Positions 5,666 through 6,182 of a stretch of 6,182 nucleotides of DNA are shown here, piece by piece. A model generated the notes under the pieces. It did not search any database and was not told where the DNA came from. It saw only the letters and a list, made by a program, of their open reading frames with translations. Positions within the stretch are counted from its first letter, which is position 1. Every line of letters begins with the position of its first letter. A program made the position numbers and the translations under genes. The stretch lies in the NCBI GenBank assembly GCA_002294285.1, contig DBFL01000043.1:1280-7461 (forward strand), written 5' to 3'. This stretch comes from Candidatus Neomicrothrix sp. UBA881 (GTDB lineage Bacteria > Actinomycetota > Acidimicrobiia > Acidimicrobiales > MedAcidi-G1).

Positions 5666-6182
5666 TTTCCATATTTTCGGGTAATTCTTCAGAGTGAATA
5701 ACGATGACCCGTTTTGTGGCACGAGTTAAAGCCACGTATAGAGCTCGCATTCCCTGAATCTGCTCTTCAATAATTCTTTTTGGCTCGACAACAATTACAA
5801 CATCAACTTCAAGCCCTTTAACAAGTCCCACGGGAACTACTGCTACTTGCTCGTCTAATCCTCGACGGTTCGGGCGTCCGAAAACAATCTCTGCCCTATT
5901 CAGCAATTCTTCGATTTCTTCTACTTGTGAATTCGCTGCTACCACAGCAAGATTTCCAGAGTCAGTTTTTTTGAGTTCTTCAGTTATCACACCTGAAAGA
6001 GGCGCGAACGAATCATCGACCTCAATGAAAATCGGGGCCTCACCGTCGCTTCTAACAGAAGTAGGCGGTTTTAATTCAGGGGCGGCTTCAGAAAGCACCT
6101 TTGCTGCTAACTCCATTAACGGTGCTGGAATTCGATAACCAATTGTTAGTTCACGCATATTAACTTCTTTACGATCCGGTAA
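5661..6182 (-). CDS. HelD/UvrD-like superfamily 1 helicase, C-terminal part (5' end beyond window)
   Basis: The reading frame stays open to the right edge, so the ATG at 6158 is an internal methionine. About 173 C-terminal residues are seen. They contain the late SF1 motifs: the ELTIGYRIPAPLMELAAKVL segment (motif IV region, just inside the edge), VVPVGLVKGLEVDVVIVVEP (motif V) and ALYVALTRATKRVIVIH (motif VI, with the arginine finger R in LTRAT). The ending LYVALTRAT..V.VIH..ELPE, directly followed by the stop, is the style I associate with actinobacterial HelD proteins, which remove or recycle stalled RNA polymerase. A UvrD/PcrA-type DNA helicase is less likely, because those have long tails after motif VI. 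Motif V usually reads KGLEFD; here Phe is Val. The Walker A, motif II and polymerase-binding arm lie outside the window, so HelD membership is not proved. It converges on the MBL gene with a 5-bp gap. Confidence 0.85.
   Translation of the reverse strand, partial: LPDRKEVNMRELTIGYRIPAPLMELAAKVLSEAAPELKPPTSVRSDGEAPIFIEVDDSFAPLSGVITEELKKTDSGNLAVVAANSQVEEIEELLNRAEIVFGRPNRRGLDEQVAVVPVGLVKGLEVDVVIVVEPKRIIEEQIQGMRALYVALTRATKRVIVIHSEELPENMET

Noticed and set aside
6156..6158. ATG at 6158 as the start of a short stand-alone helicase-like gene
   Set aside because: The frame is open upstream to the window edge and continues with plausible helicase residues, and a protein starting here would lack all ATP-binding motifs; this is an edge truncation.

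Overview
The window holds seven protein genes, packed tightly and mostly in conventional families. In order they are: the N-terminal two thirds of a cyclophilin (minus, cut by the left edge); a 59-residue zinc-ribbon protein (plus); a GNAT acetyltransferase (minus); an ABC ATPase and its 902-residue FtsX/MacB-type permease (plus, 3 bp apart); a metallo-beta-lactamase-fold hydrolase (plus); and the C-terminal part of a HelD/UvrD-like helicase (minus, cut by the right edge). I see no RNA gene, insertion sequence, CRISPR array, phage gene or origin.

The organism is probably an actinomycetote, most likely an uncultured, perhaps marine, member of the Acidimicrobiia. This is inference. It rests on the cyclophilin N-terminal type, the actinobacterial style of the HelD-like C-terminus, the COG3818-like acetyltransferase, frequent GTG starts, and starts without Shine-Dalgarno sites that sit just downstream of TANNNT boxes. 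Base composition by eye is in the mid-40s percent GC, low for cultured actinobacteria but plausible for streamlined marine lineages. No gene looks foreign in composition.

Left part (1-1158): the cyclophilin and the zinc-ribbon gene diverge from an intergenic region of about 105 bp. It holds an A-rich cyclophilin leader and an inverted repeat over the predicted -10 box of the zinc-ribbon gene. The zinc-ribbon and acetyltransferase genes converge and share a TTAA in which both stop codons lie. The acetyltransferase then diverges from the ABC ATPase across only 33 bp.

Right part (1192-6182): the ATPase and permease form one transporter of the MacB/LolD/FtsX class. Its substrate cannot be read from the sequence, and no periplasmic adaptor gene is present. 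The MBL-fold hydrolase follows after 42 bp with its own probable promoter, so it may or may not share a function with the exporter. It ends 5 bp from the converging helicase gene.

I do not see strong evidence for an undescribed multi-gene system. The points most worth checking are the small zinc-ribbon gene, the repeated leaderless-type start architecture, and the HxNxDH metal motif in the MBL protein.
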